This document shows, piece after piece, positions 62,885 through 64,000 of a stretch of DNA of 64,000 nt. Below the pieces are notes generated by a model. That model saw only the letters and a program-made list of their open reading frames with translations. It did no database searches and was not told the origin of the DNA. The DNA comes from Parietichytrium sp. I65-24A (lineage: Eukaryota; Sar; Bigyra; Thraustochytrida; Thraustochytriidae), in NCBI GenBank assembly GCA_012862575.1, contig BLSF01000021.1:310001-374000 (forward strand), in the 5' to 3' direction. A program made the position numbers and the translations under genes. Positions within the stretch are counted from its first letter, which is position 1, and each line of letters begins with the position of its first letter.

Positions 62885-64000
62885 ATGAAGTTGGCGCGAT
62901 TGGCGGCTGCAGTGGCGTGTGCGGCTTGCGCTGTTGGGCTGGGCGATGCATCGGACGCATCGGTGGGCGTGGCGAGCGTGGACCTGGAGAGGGCGCTGCA
63001 GCAGCTAGACGAGACGATCAAGTCGAAGAAGGGCAGCGTGGTGACGCCGGACCACGAGTATGAGTCGTGGATTGGGACGCATTATGTGTTCGAGCTGATG
63101 AACATCACGAACGTGGACCTCGCCAAGGACGCGGAGAAGCTGGAAACTGCCATGCTCGCCGCGGCTGAAGCCGGCGGCCTGACTGTGCTAAAGTCGGCGG
63201 GACACCAGTTTGATGGCAAGGGCGAGGGCGCCACCGCCTTTGTTGTTCTCGCTGAGAGCCATCTCGCAGTCCACACGTGGCCCGAGCTCAAGTATGTTGC
63301 ATTCGACATCTTTACTTGCGGGGCGGAACACAAAGCCAAAGTGGCTGCGGCGTTTCTGTCCGAAACATTCGGGGCGGAGGTGTTCGTCGGTGCGCGTCTT
63401 CCAAGAGGTATCCCTATTCAGCAGGCACTCAACCAGATGGTCCTGAGCCCTGCTGCTATCGTCGAAGAGCAGGAGAAGACCGTCATTATGGGCGGAGCCC
63501 CAGTCGAAGACACCCTCGCTGCCACCTGGGCCAACGCTATTTCCGACGAAGAGCTCACCAAGATCTTTTCGAACTCCCAGGACGAATTCGAAGTTCTTGA
63601 GACCAAGCAGAGCAAGTGGCAAAAGGTTGAATTCATTAGAAACACCGCAACTGATGACATTTGCTTGGTTCTCGACGGCACCATCCAAATCTGCGAGTCC
63701 TACAACGCCGCCTACTCCGAGGTGTATGTGCACCTCCCAGTCTCTTATCTGCATCAGTTCAAAACTGCGCTGATTGTCGGCGGTGGGGATGCGCTCGCTC
63801 TTCGCGAAGTTTTGAAATACAACTCGATCGAGCGCGTCGTGCAGCTTGAGCTTGATGAGCTTATTCCAGAAATGTGTGAAAAGTACTTTGGTATCAACGC
63901 TCATCTTCCTGGGGGCAAGGACGTTGATCCTCGCGTCGAATGGAGGTTTGGAGACGCGGCCAAGACCATCGTCGATCTCGTCAATGCTGGGGAGCGCTTC
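62885..64000 (+). CDS. AdoMet decarboxylase / spermidine synthase fusion, cut by the right edge
   Basis: The frame opens at an ATG at 62885 and is open for 372 codons to the edge. Residues 1-20 look like a signal peptide. Residues about 63-165 are a bacterial-type (class 1B, SpeH) S-adenosylmethionine decarboxylase: ESHLAVHTWPE with the self-cleaving serine S125 that becomes the pyruvoyl group, H130, and FTCG with C145. From about 235 a spermidine synthase (SpeE) domain follows: QSKWQ, DGTIQICESYNAAYSEVYVH, GGGD at 299-302 for AdoMet-product binding, and DPRVEWRFGDA. One chain would thus make decarboxylated AdoMet and transfer its aminopropyl group to putrescine. Typical eukaryotes use an unrelated-length AdoMetDC as a separate protein. 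The C-terminus lies outside the window. Confidence 0.9.
   Translation, partial: MKLARLAAAVACAACAVGLGDASDASVGVASVDLERALQQLDETIKSKKGSVVTPDHEYESWIGTHYVFELMNITNVDLAKDAEKLETAMLAAAEAGGLTVLKSAGHQFDGKGEGATAFVVLAESHLAVHTWPELKYVAFDIFTCGAEHKAKVAAAFLSETFGAEVFVGARLPRGIPIQQALNQMVLSPAAIVEEQEKTVIMGGAPVEDTLAATWANAISDEELTKIFSNSQDEFEVLETKQSKWQKVEFIRNTATDDICLVLDGTIQICESYNAAYSEVYVHLPVSYLHQFKTALIVGGGDALALREVLKYNSIERVVQLELDELIPEMCEKYFGINAHLPGGKDVDPRVEWRFGDAAKTIVDLVNAGERF

Overview
The window looks like nuclear DNA of a unicellular, intron-poor eukaryote, probably a microalga. Most genes are single long frames. Where introns can be placed (VTC1-like, potassium channel, PDCD5, probably USP48) they are GT-AG and short, 46 to 218 nt. 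The gene set is eukaryotic: a USP48-type deubiquitinase, TRF4/5-type nucleotidyltransferase, PDCD5, Vps55, APE2, VTC1 and J-domain proteins. A galactosidase and a sulfatase would suit a cell with a sulfated galactan coat, such as a Porphyridium-like red alga. That identification is inference, not something read from a marker gene.

Layout, left to right: a cut-off gene (-), a 1306-residue C1-domain protein (+), a small unknown (-), a bestrophin-like membrane protein (+), a VTC1-like protein (+, 2 exons), a secreted Frizzled-type cysteine-rich protein (-), a sulfatase (+), a DNAJB-like protein (+), a one-pass membrane protein (-), a GH35 beta-galactosidase (+), a giant non-canonical poly(A) polymerase (-), a zinc-finger USP48 homologue (-), a globin-like protein (+), a two-pore potassium channel (+, 2 exons), Vps55 (-), a CRN/RHS-type NTPase locus (+), an EF-hand protein (+), PDCD5 (-, 3 exons), APE2 (-), a beta-helix membrane protein (-), three tRNA-Cys genes (-), a DUF5107-like protein (-), a zeta-toxin-like kinase (+), and a fused AdoMet decarboxylase/spermidine synthase cut by the right edge (+).

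The left 47 kb is gene-dense. The right part holds three long stretches without recognisable protein genes (47.5-51.2, 54.8-59.2 and 60.4-62.9 kb), rich in simple repeats. I saw no rRNA gene, CRISPR array, reverse transcriptase or transposase.

The genes do not form one pathway. Loose themes are membrane and vacuole function (VTC1, Vps55, channels), RNA and protein turnover (poly(A) polymerase, USP48, J-protein), cell-coat sugars (sulfatase, GH35) and DNA repair (APE2). The most unusual items are the tRNA-Cys trio, which share a changed elbow pair, altered internal promoter boxes and a conserved 5' palindrome, and the bacterial-type polyamine fusion enzyme with a signal-like N-terminus.
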